Shown: in pieces, positions 7,697 through 15,365 of the stretch
How positions within the stretch are numbered: position 1 is the stretch's first letter
How the letters are laid out: each line of letters opens with the position of its first letter
Source of the DNA: Acidovorax defluvii
GTDB taxonomy: Bacteria; Pseudomonadota; Gammaproteobacteria; Burkholderiales; Burkholderiaceae_C
Assembly (NCBI GenBank): GCA_003268905.1
Contig: QLTU01000001.1
Coordinates: 1-64,000 of the forward strand
Reading direction: 5' to 3'
DNA length: 64,000 nucleotides
Notes under the pieces: model-generated
Told to the model about the DNA's origin: nothing
What the model saw: the letters and a program-made list of their open reading frames with translations, nothing else
The model's database searches: none
Made by a program: the position numbers and the translations under genes

Positions 7697-8010
7697 CCTC
7701 CATACTCCCGCTTTATGCAGGCCCGCATTTATTCCAGCGCTTCGCCTTTCTCAAGCGTTTTTCCGCTGGGGTTTTGGCCGTGTGGCGGGCTTCGCCTGGG
7801 GCTTGTGCGCTTTTTCAAGCCTTTTAGGCCGCTAGCCCTTGCGCAGCAAGCGCTAGTAGCTATCATTTTGAAAGTGTTGCGCCGCTTCCGTGGCGCAGCG
7901 CTTTTTCGCAGTGTGCGCCCGTCGTCAACCTGGGGTTTCCCGTTTTGGCCTATGGGTCTAACTGTGCAGTCAAGCCGACCCGCATTCTGCGGGCGGCTTA
8001 CTTTCGGGCG
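7691..8010 (+). mobile_element. Repeated CR1-type cassette, subfamily i variant (320 bp)
   Basis: Most divergent full copy. It has the ATGCAGG start-like codon, but an indel near 7810 changes the frame and a TAG appears in the frame used by other copies. Confidence 0.83.
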
Positions 8011-8016
8011 TTAGCC
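7957..8016 (+). repeat. attC site 22 (last of main array)
   Basis: TCTAAC at 7957, CCCGCATTCTGCGGG stem, core GTTAGCC at 8010-8016. Confidence 0.9.
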
Positions 8017-8044
8017 TGCCTTTTATTCCTGCCCATTTCAGCCC

Positions 8045-8386
8045 ATGAATATCACAGCACAACCTACTTGCACGACACGCGCCTGGCTGGTGGCGGCACT
8101 ACTCAGCGTCCTGACCGTTGGCATCACACCCGCTGCGCAAGCGCAAACCTCCGGCTCGCTACCCATCTACCGCTGTGTGTCGGCTGACGGTACGTCCAGC
8201 CGCATCAGTCGAACCCCTTGTGCAGCTGGAGAAGCTGGTACGGCCAAACAAGCAGTGGCAGGCACAGCCCAACAAAAGCCAGCCATCGTCCACCAAAGTC
8301 CCAGCGTGCCTGCTCAAAGCCAAGCACATGAGGAAACAAACCGCCCACGCGCCCACACGACTCACCGGTCGGGTCGTCGGCGCTGA
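8045..8386 (+). CDS. Secreted DUF4124-like protein, last cassette of the array (113 aa)
   Basis: A signal peptide is clear (residues 1-34, ending in AAQA-QT). The next part, IYRCVSADGTSSRISRTPCAAG, has the look of the DUF4124 fold (two cysteines, a G-x-x-x-S strand-turn pattern) common in betaproteobacterial envelope proteins. The C-terminal 50 residues are low-complexity (Ala, Gln, Pro, His, Arg). No attC is seen after the stop; about 25 bases later the sequence joins the truncated IS5-family transposase. Either the attC was lost when the IS segment arrived, or the gene lies just outside the array. The tail may be altered by that junction. Confidence 0.6.
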   Translation: MNITAQPTCTTRAWLVAALLSVLTVGITPAAQAQTSGSLPIYRCVSADGTSSRISRTPCAAGEAGTAKQAVAGTAQQKPAIVHQSPSVPAQSQAHEETNRPRAHTTHRSGRRR

Positions 8387-8409
8387 GCTGGCGGCATCTT
8401 TTTTGGCTT

Positions 8410-8701
8410 TAGGGCCTAATCGTCCATGGGCATCGAGCTGGGCAAACTCCCGGTAGATCGGGGTGTCAAAGAAGGCCTCTTCCATCGCCAGATCCGACAA
8501 GGTGAACCACTGTTGCATGCAGTGGATGCGCAGCATGGTCTCCAGTGCAAAGGGTGGGCGACCGTTCTTGCCTTCGGGGTAATACGGGGTGATGAGCTCG
8601 ACCAACGCAGCCCAGGGAACCACCAGATCCATCTGGGCAAGCAGTTCCTGCTTGCGGGTCTTCTTGGTACTCAGGTTCAGATCAAGGCTGCTTTGCTTCA
8701 T
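8410..8701 (-). pseudogene. 5' fragment of an IS5-family transposase gene
   Basis: From the ATG at 8701 the first roughly 95 residues match the N-terminal part of IS5-type transposases: a basic start with KKTRKQELL, then LVPW, ITPYYPEG, GRPPFALETMLRIHCMQQW, LSDLAMEEAFFDTP and YREFAQLD. Similarity stops at AHGRL. The catalytic DDE domain is absent, because the sequence runs into cassette DNA. The frame stays open by chance to 8159 in unrelated sequence. The upstream end of the IS should lie near 8735-8770 but I could not define the terminal repeat. No transposition activity is expected. Confidence 0.85.
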
Positions 8702-8886
8702 GCCTGTGAGGATGCCATTGCATGCTGACATGTACCAAACATTGCGGAGGGTTTTGCAGGATTTCCTTTAAGATCAAGAATCAAGACAATTCAGATACAG
8801 TGATTGAGAAATCGGCATTTTTGGTTCCCCGTTAATCAGCTTGTTTCTATTTTTGACAAGCGATTATTTTTTATCTACAGGAGTAA

Positions 8887-9321
8887 ATGATGAACGTTAT
8901 GAAATCGATGAAGAAAACCGTTTTAGTGGGTTCTGGTTTGATGGCTTTGGCTTTGAGCAGCCACGCCTCTGAACTGTTTGTCAACATCCACAGTGGCCAA
9001 GCCATGGCGCAAGGTGCGGGTCTGGTGCTGGCCGGCCAAGCGGCAGCGCAAAAAGCCCCAGTGCGCGTGCTGTTGTGTGACGCTGCTGGCGATATCGCCG
9101 TCGTCGGCAAAGAGCTGCCCAAGCTCAAGCCTAAAGATGTGACCACCCAACAAATGCTGCAAGGTCTGATCAAGTCTGGCGTCAAGGTCGAGGTCTGTGC
9201 GCTGTACCTGCCCAACAGCGGTCACCAAGCCAGCGACTTGATCGCTGGCGTAACGGCAGCCAATCCGGCGGATGTGGCTGCGCACCTGCTCAAGCCTGAA
9301 GTCAAAACCCTCGGCTTCTAA
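8887..9321 (+). CDS. DsrE/DsrF-like family protein with signal peptide
   Basis: The gene starts at ATG 8887 after an AGGAG ribosome-binding site. Residues 1-28 are an export signal (basic start, hydrophobic core, SHASE cleavage). The mature part has the DsrE-like alternating strand/helix pattern: FVNIHSG, ...GAGLVLAGQAAAQKAPVRVLLCDAAG..., ...GVKVEVCALYLPNSG. It has two cysteines that could be redox or sulfur-relay residues. Periplasmic DsrE-like proteins are often linked to sulfur handling, but the exact role here is unknown. It lies between the IS5 remnant and a DUF3817 gene 8 bp downstream, probably in one transcript. Upstream DNA (8820-8880) is AT-rich and may hold the promoter. Confidence 0.78.
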   Translation: MMNVMKSMKKTVLVGSGLMALALSSHASELFVNIHSGQAMAQGAGLVLAGQAAAQKAPVRVLLCDAAGDIAVVGKELPKLKPKDVTTQQMLQGLIKSGVKVEVCALYLPNSGHQASDLIAGVTAANPADVAAHLLKPEVKTLGF

Positions 9322-9329
9322 GTTGCGGC

Positions 9330-9665
9330 ATGGCTGTCACTGCTTCTGATTCGCTGCGTGTGTTGCGCATTGCCTCAGTCATCGAGGGCGCAACCTTGCT
9401 GCTGCTGTTTTTGGTGGCGATGCCGCTGAAGTATGTGGCCGACACGCCGCTGGCCGTGAGCATCGTCGGGCCGATCCACGGCGCGGCGTTTTTGATTTAC
9501 ACCGCGCTGGTACTGCAGTCGTTTGTTTCGCGGCTGATCAGCGTGACCGAGGTGGCGCGGCTGATGGCGGTGGCGTTTATTCCGCTGGGCGCGTGGCTGG
9601 TGGCCGCAATGCTACGCCGCCCGCGTACCGTGCCCTTGGTGGGCAAAAATCGGCTGCATTTTTAG
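9330..9665 (+). CDS. DUF3817 integral membrane protein
   Basis: A 111-aa protein with three hydrophobic segments (about residues 14-35, 42-65 and 77-97). It carries the DUF3817 pattern: LRVLRIASVIEGATLLLLF near the start, PLKYV, and GPIHGAAFLIYT in the second helix. These proteins are small inner-membrane proteins of unknown function. It starts 8 bp after the DsrE-like gene and likely shares its transcript, which would end at the strong terminator at 9738-9779. Confidence 0.85.
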   Translation: MAVTASDSLRVLRIASVIEGATLLLLFLVAMPLKYVADTPLAVSIVGPIHGAAFLIYTALVLQSFVSRLISVTEVARLMAVAFIPLGAWLVAAMLRRPRTVPLVGKNRLHF

Positions 9666-9672
9666 TGAAATC

Positions 9673-9720
9673 GGCCTCTAGCCCAATAGATACGTGCGAT
9701 AGTAGCTATTAATTTAATAG
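9673..9720 (+). repeat. Degenerate CR1 dispersed repeat
   Basis: It keeps GGCCTCTAGC at one end and TAGTAGCTATTA at the other, but the palindrome between them has decayed. Confidence 0.5.
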
Positions 9721-9737
9721 TATTTAAGCGCTGGCAG

Positions 9738-9779
9738 CCAAAAAAAGACGCTCTCCTGTGGGGGAGAGCGTCTTTTTTA
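9738..9779 (+). terminator. Rho-independent terminator
   Basis: Stem AGACGCTCTCC / GGAGAGCGTCT with loop TGTGG, A-run before and T-run after, so it can work in both directions. Confidence 0.9.
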
Positions 9780-9789
9780 TTGGGCCGTT

Positions 9790-9945
9790 TTAAGCCGCGC
9801 TGATGTGCACTGGCGGCAGGCTGTCCGGGTCAATCGCTTCGTCCAGCGTGCCGCCGCGGTAAATCGGCGCGGCAGGGCGCGCCAGCAGCTCGCGCACAAA
9901 GTTGGGCTGGGCCAGCAGCGCTTGGTGCGTTGCGCCGTTGGAAAA
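9790..9945 (-). pseudogene. 3' remnant of a gene (about 50 codons)
   Basis: On the minus strand a well-formed C-terminal coding stretch (HQALLAQPNFVRELLARP, IYRGGTLDEAIDPDSLPP) ends at TAA 9790-9792, next to the terminator. Upstream it breaks at about 9945, where CAGGGACAGACCACG begins, a junction sequence of the kind seen next to REP/transposase remnants. The original gene family is not recognised; part of the gene was lost. Confidence 0.5.
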
Positions 9946-9970
9946 ACAGGGACAGACCACGTTTAATATC

Positions 9971-10042
9971 GCCTAACATGGTGCTCCAGCCGAAGCCGGT
10001 TTCGCTCTCGCTCAACCGGCTCGGCTGAGCTTGACGTTAGGC
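9971..10042 (+). repeat. attC site 23 (orphan array)
   Basis: GCCTAAC at 9971, arms CAGCCGA/TCGGCTG, core GTTAGGC at 10036-10042. It lies about 2 kb beyond the end of the main array, in the same orientation. Confidence 0.85.
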
Positions 10043-10080
10043 TTTGCATCCAACAGTACGTAATCTTCAAGGAGAGCTAA

Positions 10081-10311
10081 ATGCGCTATCTGTATCTTGC
10101 AATCGTCATCCTCATGACACTCGTCGTCGTCACATTCATGGTCCAAAATAGCGGCAGTGCGACGGTTTCCCTCCTTTCTTCTTCAGCGACGTTGCCTTTA
10201 TCGCTGTTGACCTTAGGCACCTACTTCTTAGGCATGCTGACAGGTGGCATGCTCATTGCTTTCATTCGATCATTGGTTCGCGGCGCAACCAAGCCGCAAC
10301 CAAATCAGTAG
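10081..10311 (+). CDS. LapA-domain (DUF1049) small membrane protein in an orphan cassette
   Basis: A 76-aa protein with two membrane segments (about 3-21 and 38-62) separated by a short extracytoplasmic loop. The start MRYLYLAIVILMTLVVVTFMVQN fits LapA/YciS proteins, in which VQN follows helix 1. In E. coli LapA works with LapB on lipopolysaccharide assembly; whether a cassette copy does so is unknown. It has a good ribosome-binding site (AAGGAGAGCTAA then ATG). attC 23 lies upstream and attC 24 downstream, so it is a complete cassette (10037-10376). Confidence 0.8.
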   Translation: MRYLYLAIVILMTLVVVTFMVQNSGSATVSLLSSSATLPLSLLTLGTYFLGMLTGGMLIAFIRSLVRGATKPQPNQ

Positions 10312-10322
10312 ATGCAGGCATA

Positions 10323-10382
10323 GCCTAACAATTCGTTCAAGCCGACGCCGCTTCGAGGCGCGGCTTAACTCAGGTGTTAGTC
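10323..10382 (+). repeat. attC site 24 (orphan array)
   Basis: GCCTAAC at 10323, stem GCCGCTTCGAGGC, core GTTAGTC at 10376-10382. It resembles attC 11 and 12. Confidence 0.9.
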
Positions 10383-10610
10383 CCCCGAAAAAATCCGCAT
10401 TATTCAGGCCCATGATTATCAAAACGGCATTTCTCACCTCTCAGGCGCGGCTCAGCACTGGGGTTGCCGTTTCTCCGGGCTTCGCTTGGTGTGCTGCGCA
10501 GGTTCGCGGTCTTTTTGGCCTCCAGCGCTTTTGCAGCAAGCGCTAGCAGCTATCATTTTGCGATTATCGCGCCGCTTCAGCAGCACCGGTTGCCCAACCC
10601 TGAAGGCAGG
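10377..10610 (+). mobile_element. Partial or divergent repeated CR1-type cassette
   Basis: Begins with TTAGTCCCC at the attC 24 core and carries ATTCAGGCCCATG, CCGGGCTTCGC, TTTTTGGCC and a CR1 core at 10517-10560. It then diverges after GCGCCGCTTC, and no attC follows. This marks the right limit of recognisable integron DNA. Confidence 0.7.
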
Positions 10611-10695
10611 TAGCGCCCCAACCCGCATCGCCCTGCATCCCCGACCCCACCCCCAAGGCCCTGCCATCGGCCTTTGTTTTTTTGGAGCTTTCTTC

Positions 10696-11097
10696 ATGCG
10701 CGTTCTTTTCGCACTGCTCACTTCGCTGGTCATTGCCCCCGCCGCCCTGGCGCAAGCCAAGCCGGTCAACACCGCCAGCGGCCTGGTGTTTGAATCGATC
10801 AAGGAAGGCACAGGCGAGTCGCCCAAGGCCACCGATACCGTCAAGGTCCATTACAAAGGCACCTTGCTCGATGGCAAGGAGTTCGACAACTCTTACAAGC
10901 GCGGCGAGCCCACCGAGTTTCCGCTGAACCGCGTGATCCCCTGCTGGACCGAGGGCGTGCAGCGCATGAAACCCGGCGGCAAGGCCAAGCTGACCTGCCC
11001 GCCTGGCATTGCCTATGGCGAGCGTGGCGCGGGTGGTGTGATTCCGCCCAACGCCACGCTGAATTTCGAGGTGGAGCTGGTCTCGGTGCGCCGCTGA
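10696..11097 (+). CDS. FKBP-type peptidyl-prolyl cis-trans isomerase, exported
   Basis: Catalyses proline isomerisation during folding of envelope proteins. Residues 1-20 are a signal peptide ending in ALAQA, so the enzyme is periplasmic. The FKBP domain covers about residues 25-133: VKVHYKGTLLDGKEFDNSY, FPLNRVIPCWTEGVQRMKPGGKAKLTCPPGIAYGERG and IPPNATLNFEVELV contain the usual active-site aromatic and aspartate positions. At 133 aa it is a single domain without the N-terminal dimerisation helices of FkpA/Mip. The start at 10696 is the only one that gives a signal peptide. It is the first chromosomal-type gene after the integron DNA. Confidence 0.93.
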   Translation: MRVLFALLTSLVIAPAALAQAKPVNTASGLVFESIKEGTGESPKATDTVKVHYKGTLLDGKEFDNSYKRGEPTEFPLNRVIPCWTEGVQRMKPGGKAKLTCPPGIAYGERGAGGVIPPNATLNFEVELVSVRR

Positions 11098-11212
11098 GCA
11101 TTGGCAACGCGCGGGTTGCGGCGGGCCTGCGCGGGCGTACACTCCAGCGCTCAGGCAACGGCCTTGCTGCGCAGGGGGTGCGGCACTTGCCGGCGCCCTC
11201 CGACCGCCGCCC

Positions 11213-13384
11213 ATGAGCCTTCCAGACCTGTCCTTTCTGCACCAAGCCCAGGCGTCCCGCGACCCGGGGCAAGAAGTGCCTGGGTCCTCCTCGCCTACCC
11301 CCCAGCCCGAGCGCCGCTCGCCCCTGCGCCCCGAGGGGCCCCTCGCAGAGCTGATCTCCGAGCTGCGCAGCTACCAGGCCGAGCTGGAGGCCCAGAATAA
11401 GGTTCTGCAATACAGCCAGACGGCCGCCGAAAGCGCCTCGGAGCGCTTTGAGGCCCTATTTGCCAGCGTGCCACTGGCCCTGATGGTGGTGGACGAGTAC
11501 GACGTGGTGGTGCAGGCCAACTCGATGGCGCAGCGCTCGTTCCAGCCCACCGAGCAAGACCGCCCACTGACGGCGCTGATGCCTTTTGTCTGCGAGGACG
11601 ACACCCACCGCGTGCAAGAGGCCTTCAGCGTGGCGCGCGCGCAGGGCCACAGCGAAGCCACCGAAGTGGTTTTCATGATTGGCGACACCGGGCGCATCAC
11701 GGGCGACCTGCACATTGCCTGCATCGAAATGTCCCAGGAGGGTGGCGCGCCGGTGCTCCAGTTTTTGTGCGCCGTGATCGACCAGGGCCCGCTGCTGGCC
11801 GAGCGCCAGACCTTGCAGCAGCGCAACGAGCAACTGCACGCCAGCGAAAAACGGCTGGAGGCCATCATCAACTCCGCCCTGGATGCCATCGTCTGCGTGG
11901 ACCAGCACCAGCACATCACGGTGTTCAACCCCACGGCAGCGGCGCTGTTCCAGTGCAGTGCCAGCGACGCGCTGGGCAGCCCGCTGGAGCGTTTTCTTCC
12001 CGATGCCGCGCAGGCGCTGGCGTTTGCGCAGCTCACCACCCAGGCGCTGCTGGGCGAAATGACGGCGCTTACCGCCAGCGGCAAGGAGCTGGCGGTGGAA
12101 GTGAGCGTGTCGTTCGAGCGCCATGCCGACGGAGAAACCACCACCGTTTTTGCCCGCGACCTCACCGGCCGCAAGAAGGCCGAGGCGCACCGCAACGAGC
12201 TTGAAGCCCAGTTGCGTGAATCACAAAAAATGCAGGCTGTCGGCACCATGGCCGGAGGCATCGCGCACGACTTCAACAACATTCTGGGCGCCATTTTGGG
12301 CAACGTCGAGCTGGCCAAGGCCGACTGCAGCCCCGAATCACCTGTGCTGGAAAGCCTTCACGAGATCGACAAGGCCGGGCGGCGCGCACGCGATCTGGTG
12401 CGCCAGATTCTCACCTTCAGTCGCAACGAACCACCCCAGCGCACCCCGGTGGACCTGGCTGAAGTGGTGCACGACACCGAACGGCTGCTGCGCGTGACCC
12501 TGCCTCCCGCCATTGAGTTGCACATGCACTTGTCAACGGGCTTGCCGGCCTTGCTGGCCGATGCCACGCAGGTGGAGCAAGCACTGCTGAACCTGTGCAC
12601 CAACGCCGTACATGCCATTGGCGCAGAGCGCGGCATCATCCAGGTGGACGCCGCCCAGGTGCATCCCGACCACCGCCTGTGCGAGCGGCTGGGCCTGGCA
12701 CCCACCACCTATGTGGCGCTGTCGGTGCGCGACAACGGCCCGGGCATGGACGCCGCCCTGCTTGGGCGCATTTTTGAGCCTTTTTTCACCACCAAGCCCG
12801 TGGGCCAGGGCACAGGGCTGGGCCTGGCGGTGGTGCATGGCGTGATGCGCACCCATGAGGGCGCGGTAGATGTGCACAGTGCGCCAGGCCATGGGAGCCG
12901 GTTCACGCTGTATTTTCCCGTGGCCACGGACCACGACACGGCAGCCGCCGCCCTGCCATTGCCCCCGGCGCCTGCTGCGCCCGCGCCGGTGGAGCAAGCG
13001 GGCGCACAACGCAGCCACCATGTCATGTACGTGGATGACGACGAGGCACTGGTGTTTCTGGTGCAGCGCCTGCTGCGCCGCCGGGGCTACCAGGTGAGTG
13101 GGTTCACCGACCCCCACGAAGCCACTGCCGCGCTGCGCGCCGATCCGCAGCGCTATGACCTGCTGGTGACCGACTACAACATGCCCGGTTTTTGCGGCGT
13201 GGACCTGGTGCGCGAGGCCCGCCACATCCGCCCCGATCTTCCGGTGGCGCTGGCCTCCGGCTATGTCACCGCAGAAATCGAGCAGGCTGCCATGGCCGAG
13301 GGCGCCAGGGCCCTGATTCACAAACCCAACGACGTGGAAGAACTGTGCGCCACCGTGGACCGGCTGGTCAATGGCGGATCCTGA
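11213..13384 (+). CDS. Hybrid PAS sensor histidine kinase with C-terminal receiver domain
   Basis: A 723-aa soluble signalling protein with no membrane segment, so it senses a cytoplasmic signal. Order: Pro-rich start, coiled coil (about 42-75), a PAS-like domain (about 80-190), a second PAS domain (about 215-325, [15 protein letters not shown]), then the phosphoacceptor helix with His352 in [14 protein letters not shown]. The ATPase domain follows: [11 protein letters not shown] (N box), DNGPGM (G1), FEPFFTTK and GTGLGLAV. A receiver domain begins near residue 600, with phosphoacceptor Asp654 in [10 protein letters not shown]. The HDFNN H box is of the type seen in NtrB/HWE-like hybrid kinases. 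Its target is unknown; the downstream gene overlaps by 14 bp but is an RNA-modifying enzyme. Confidence 0.93.
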   Translation: MSLPDLSFLHQAQASRDPGQEVPGSSSPTPQPERRSPLRPEGPLAELISELRSYQAELEAQNKVLQYSQTAAESASERFEALFASVPLALMVVDEYDVVVQANSMAQRSFQPTEQDRPLTALMPFVCEDDTHRVQEAFSVARAQGHSEATEVVFMIGDTGRITGDLHIACIEMSQEGGAPVLQFLCAVIDQGPLLAERQTLQQRNEQLHASEKRLEAIINSALDAIVCVDQHQHITVFNPTAAALFQCSASDALGSPLERFLPDAAQALAFAQLTTQALLGEMTALTASGKELAVEVSVSFERHADGETTTVFARDLTGRKKAEAHRNELEAQLRESQKMQAVGTMAGGIAHDFNNILGAILGNVELAKADCSPESPVLESLHEIDKAGRRARDLVRQILTFSRNEPPQRTPVDLAEVVHDTERLLRVTLPPAIELHMHLSTGLPALLADATQVEQALLNLCTNAVHAIGAERGIIQVDAAQVHPDHRLCERLGLAPTTYVALSVRDNGPGMDAALLGRIFEPFFTTKPVGQGTGLGLAVVHGVMRTHEGAVDVHSAPGHGSRFTLYFPVATDHDTAAAALPLPPAPAAPAPVEQAGAQRSHHVMYVDDDEALVFLVQRLLRRRGYQVSGFTDPHEATAALRADPQRYDLLVTDYNMPGFCGVDLVREARHIRPDLPVALASGYVTAEIEQAAMAEGARALIHKPNDVEELCATVDRLVNGGS

Positions 13385-14048
13385 CAGCCCCGTGGCGGCG
13401 CAAAGTGGCGGGATCGACTGCCTGCATGCAGACGACGACCTGCTGGTGCTGGCCAAGCCATCCGGCCTGCTGTGCGTGCCTGGGCGCGGCCCGGACAAGC
13501 AAGATTGCCTGAGCCGCCGGGCGCAACAGCAATGGCCCGAGGCCCTGGTGGTGCACCGGCTCGATCAGGCCACATCGGGCCTGGTGCTGATGGCCCGCAA
13601 CCCCGAGGCGCAGCGCCGCATGGGTCGTGCTTTCGAACTGCGCCAGGTGCACAAGCGCTACGAAGCCGTTGTGTCCGGGCACATGGCGCCCCCCGAGAAT
13701 GACGACTGGGCCGAGATCAACCTGCCAATTGCCGCCGACTGGGAACGCCGCCCCTTGCGGGTGATCGACCCGGTGCTGGGCAAACCCAGCCTGACGCGCT
13801 GGCGCGCACTGGCGCACGATGAAAGCGCCCACACCACGCGCATCGAACTGGAGCCCGTGACCGGGCGCACGCACCAGTTGCGCGTGCACCTTGCGGCCGT
13901 GGGCCACGCCATCCTGGGCGATGCGCTCTACGCCGATGCCGTCATCCACGCACAACACCCCCGGCTGTTGCTGCATGCAGCGTGGCTGGCATTCGAGCAC
14001 CCCGCTACCGGCCAGCGGATCGAGATTTCATTGCCAGCGCCTTTTTAA
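13371..14048 (+). CDS. RluA-family pseudouridine synthase
   Basis: Isomerises a uridine in rRNA and/or tRNA to pseudouridine. The catalytic motif HRLDQATSGLVLMA (Asp64) is intact. The other family blocks are present: LLVLAKPSGLLCVPGRG, HKRYEAVVSG, VTGRTHQLRVHLAAVGHAILGD and LLLHAAWLAFEHP. Length (225 aa) and the lack of an S4 domain point to RluA itself or a close paralogue rather than RluC/RluD. The ATG at 13371 lies 14 bp before the end of the kinase gene, so translation is probably coupled. The second overlapping frame is typical of dense Burkholderiales gene packing. Confidence 0.9.
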   Translation: MADPDSPVAAQSGGIDCLHADDDLLVLAKPSGLLCVPGRGPDKQDCLSRRAQQQWPEALVVHRLDQATSGLVLMARNPEAQRRMGRAFELRQVHKRYEAVVSGHMAPPENDDWAEINLPIAADWERRPLRVIDPVLGKPSLTRWRALAHDESAHTTRIELEPVTGRTHQLRVHLAAVGHAILGDALYADAVIHAQHPRLLLHAAWLAFEHPATGQRIEISLPAPF

Positions 14049-14129
14049 CCCCTCTGAGTTGCATCCGCACTGGCTCTGCGGCACAGCGAGGCAACGTGAA
14101 CACGCGCTGGGGCTGAAGGCTTCGCCGGG

Positions 14130-15134
14130 TCAGCAGCCTGCACAGCACTGCACGTTGTTTCGGCCCGTTGCCTTGGCCTGGTACAGCGCCTTGTCGGCCT
14201 GTTTGACCAGATCCTCAAAAGAAAGGTCGCTCCCCTGGTGCAGTGTGGCCACACCAATGCTGACGGTAACGCAGACGGTGGCCCCCTCGTCGCCCACCAG
14301 CACCTGCCGTGCCGCCACCGCCTGGCGCAACGACTCGGCCAGGTGCAGCGCATCGTGCGTGTCGGTTTCCGGCAGCACCAGCACGAACTCCTCGCCTCCA
14401 TAACGCGCCACCGTGTCCACGCCTTGGCGCGTGCGCGCCAGGCAGGTTTGGGCCACTGCGCAAATCACGCGGTCGCCCGCCAGGTGCCCCCAACCGTCAT
14501 TAACCGCCTTGAACAGGTCGATATCAACCACCATCACCGACAGCGGGTGCCCAAACCGACGGGCACGCTTGCACTCGTTAACGCCCAATTCCATCAGGGT
14601 GCGCCGGTTGGACAGCCCGGTCAGCGAGTCATTGGCTGCCAGCAGTGCCAGCGTGGCATTGAGCTGGCTGAGCAAGGCGTTCTGCGCAGTCAACTGGCGG
14701 TTGATCTGTTCAATTTCGTCTTCTCTGCGCTTGCGGTCGTCGATGTTGAACGTCACGCCAATGAAGCGCTTGCCCGGCGTGCTGCTGTTGCCATCCATGA
14801 TGCGGCCGTAGCTGGCATACCAGACCCACTTGCCACTTCGGGATCGCAGCCGGAACTCGCAGCGGTATTGGGGCGTGTGGCCCGACATGTGGTCGTCCAC
14901 CGCTTTTTTCACCTTGCCAAGATCCTCCGGGTGAAACAGCCCATAGATGCCTTGCAGGTCGGAGACGATTTCCTCCTCGCTAAAGCCCAGTTCCACGAAC
15001 GTCTTGGTTGCGTTGAGGGTGACCTCGCCGGTGATGAGATCGTTCTCCCACAGGTCCAGCCCGGCGGCTTCCAGGGCCAGCGCCAGCCGGTCTCTGTTGA
15101 GGTCTGCGTCATCCATGATTGATTTCAGGCCCAT
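14130..15134 (-). CDS. PAS-GGDEF diguanylate cyclase
   Basis: Makes cyclic di-GMP from two GTP. An N-terminal PAS domain with a PAC extension covers about residues 10-135 (ALEAAGLDLWENDL, EFRLRSRSGKWVWYASYGRI, GVTFNIDDRKRRE). A coiled coil (about 140-165) leads into the GGDEF domain (about 170-333). The active site is RYGGEEF, an accepted GGDEF variant, preceded by NDSLTGLSNRR and DIDLFKAVND. No RxxD inhibitory site is obvious. No membrane segment. The start is uncertain: ATG at 15134 or 15116 are both possible and neither has a good ribosome-binding site. It is transcribed toward rluA. Confidence 0.9.
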   Translation of the reverse strand: MGLKSIMDDADLNRDRLALALEAAGLDLWENDLITGEVTLNATKTFVELGFSEEEIVSDLQGIYGLFHPEDLGKVKKAVDDHMSGHTPQYRCEFRLRSRSGKWVWYASYGRIMDGNSSTPGKRFIGVTFNIDDRKRREDEIEQINRQLTAQNALLSQLNATLALLAANDSLTGLSNRRTLMELGVNECKRARRFGHPLSVMVVDIDLFKAVNDGWGHLAGDRVICAVAQTCLARTRQGVDTVARYGGEEFVLVLPETDTHDALHLAESLRQAVAARQVLVGDEGATVCVTVSIGVATLHQGSDLSFEDLVKQADKALYQAKATGRNNVQCCAGC

Positions 15135-15365
15135 GGCAGGGCTGCGCCTGGGCGGCGGCCCGCAAATCCCGCAATCCATCTGAACAAGTCACCCTCGCAC
15201 CCTCCCAGGCTGGCATTTCAGCCCAGCTGTATCAGATTGATACTATCGCAGCGCCACTTCAAGCGCCGGCTATTGGAAACCCTGACGTCTCCCGGTCACC
15301 GGAATGTCCGCCTGCGCCCCTGTGCTGCACACCTGGCCTGACACGCGGGCGGGTACCATGCTGGA

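Larger units (their letters stand above)
1..8400 (+). mobile_element. Integron gene-cassette array (chromosomal type), left part outside window
   Basis: Twenty-two attC sites, each with a 5' YTAAC-type box, an internal imperfect inverted repeat and a 3' GTTAG core, occur in the same orientation at intervals of about 270-860 bp. They delimit 21 complete cassettes. With this orientation intI and attI are expected left of position 1. None of the known class 1 integron 3' conserved segment is seen. The attC sites are similar to one another and most cassettes are not resistance genes, which is typical of a sedentary chromosomal integron. The right end is unclear because the last cassette (from 8011) abuts a truncated IS5-family element at about 8410. 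Confidence 0.9.

Noticed and set aside
1-8016. Regularly spaced repeats as a CRISPR array
   Set aside because: The repeats are attC sites with hairpin arms and GTTAG cores, spaced 270-860 bp apart by cassettes, not 30-bp repeats with short unique spacers.
8159-8731. 190-aa transposase gene
   Set aside because: Only about the first 95 residues from 8701 match IS5-family transposases; the rest is antisense of the DUF4124-like gene.
10486-11097. Longer 203-aa start for the FKBP isomerase
   Set aside because: The extra N-terminus comes from CR1 cassette DNA; the ATG at 10696 starts a proper signal peptide.
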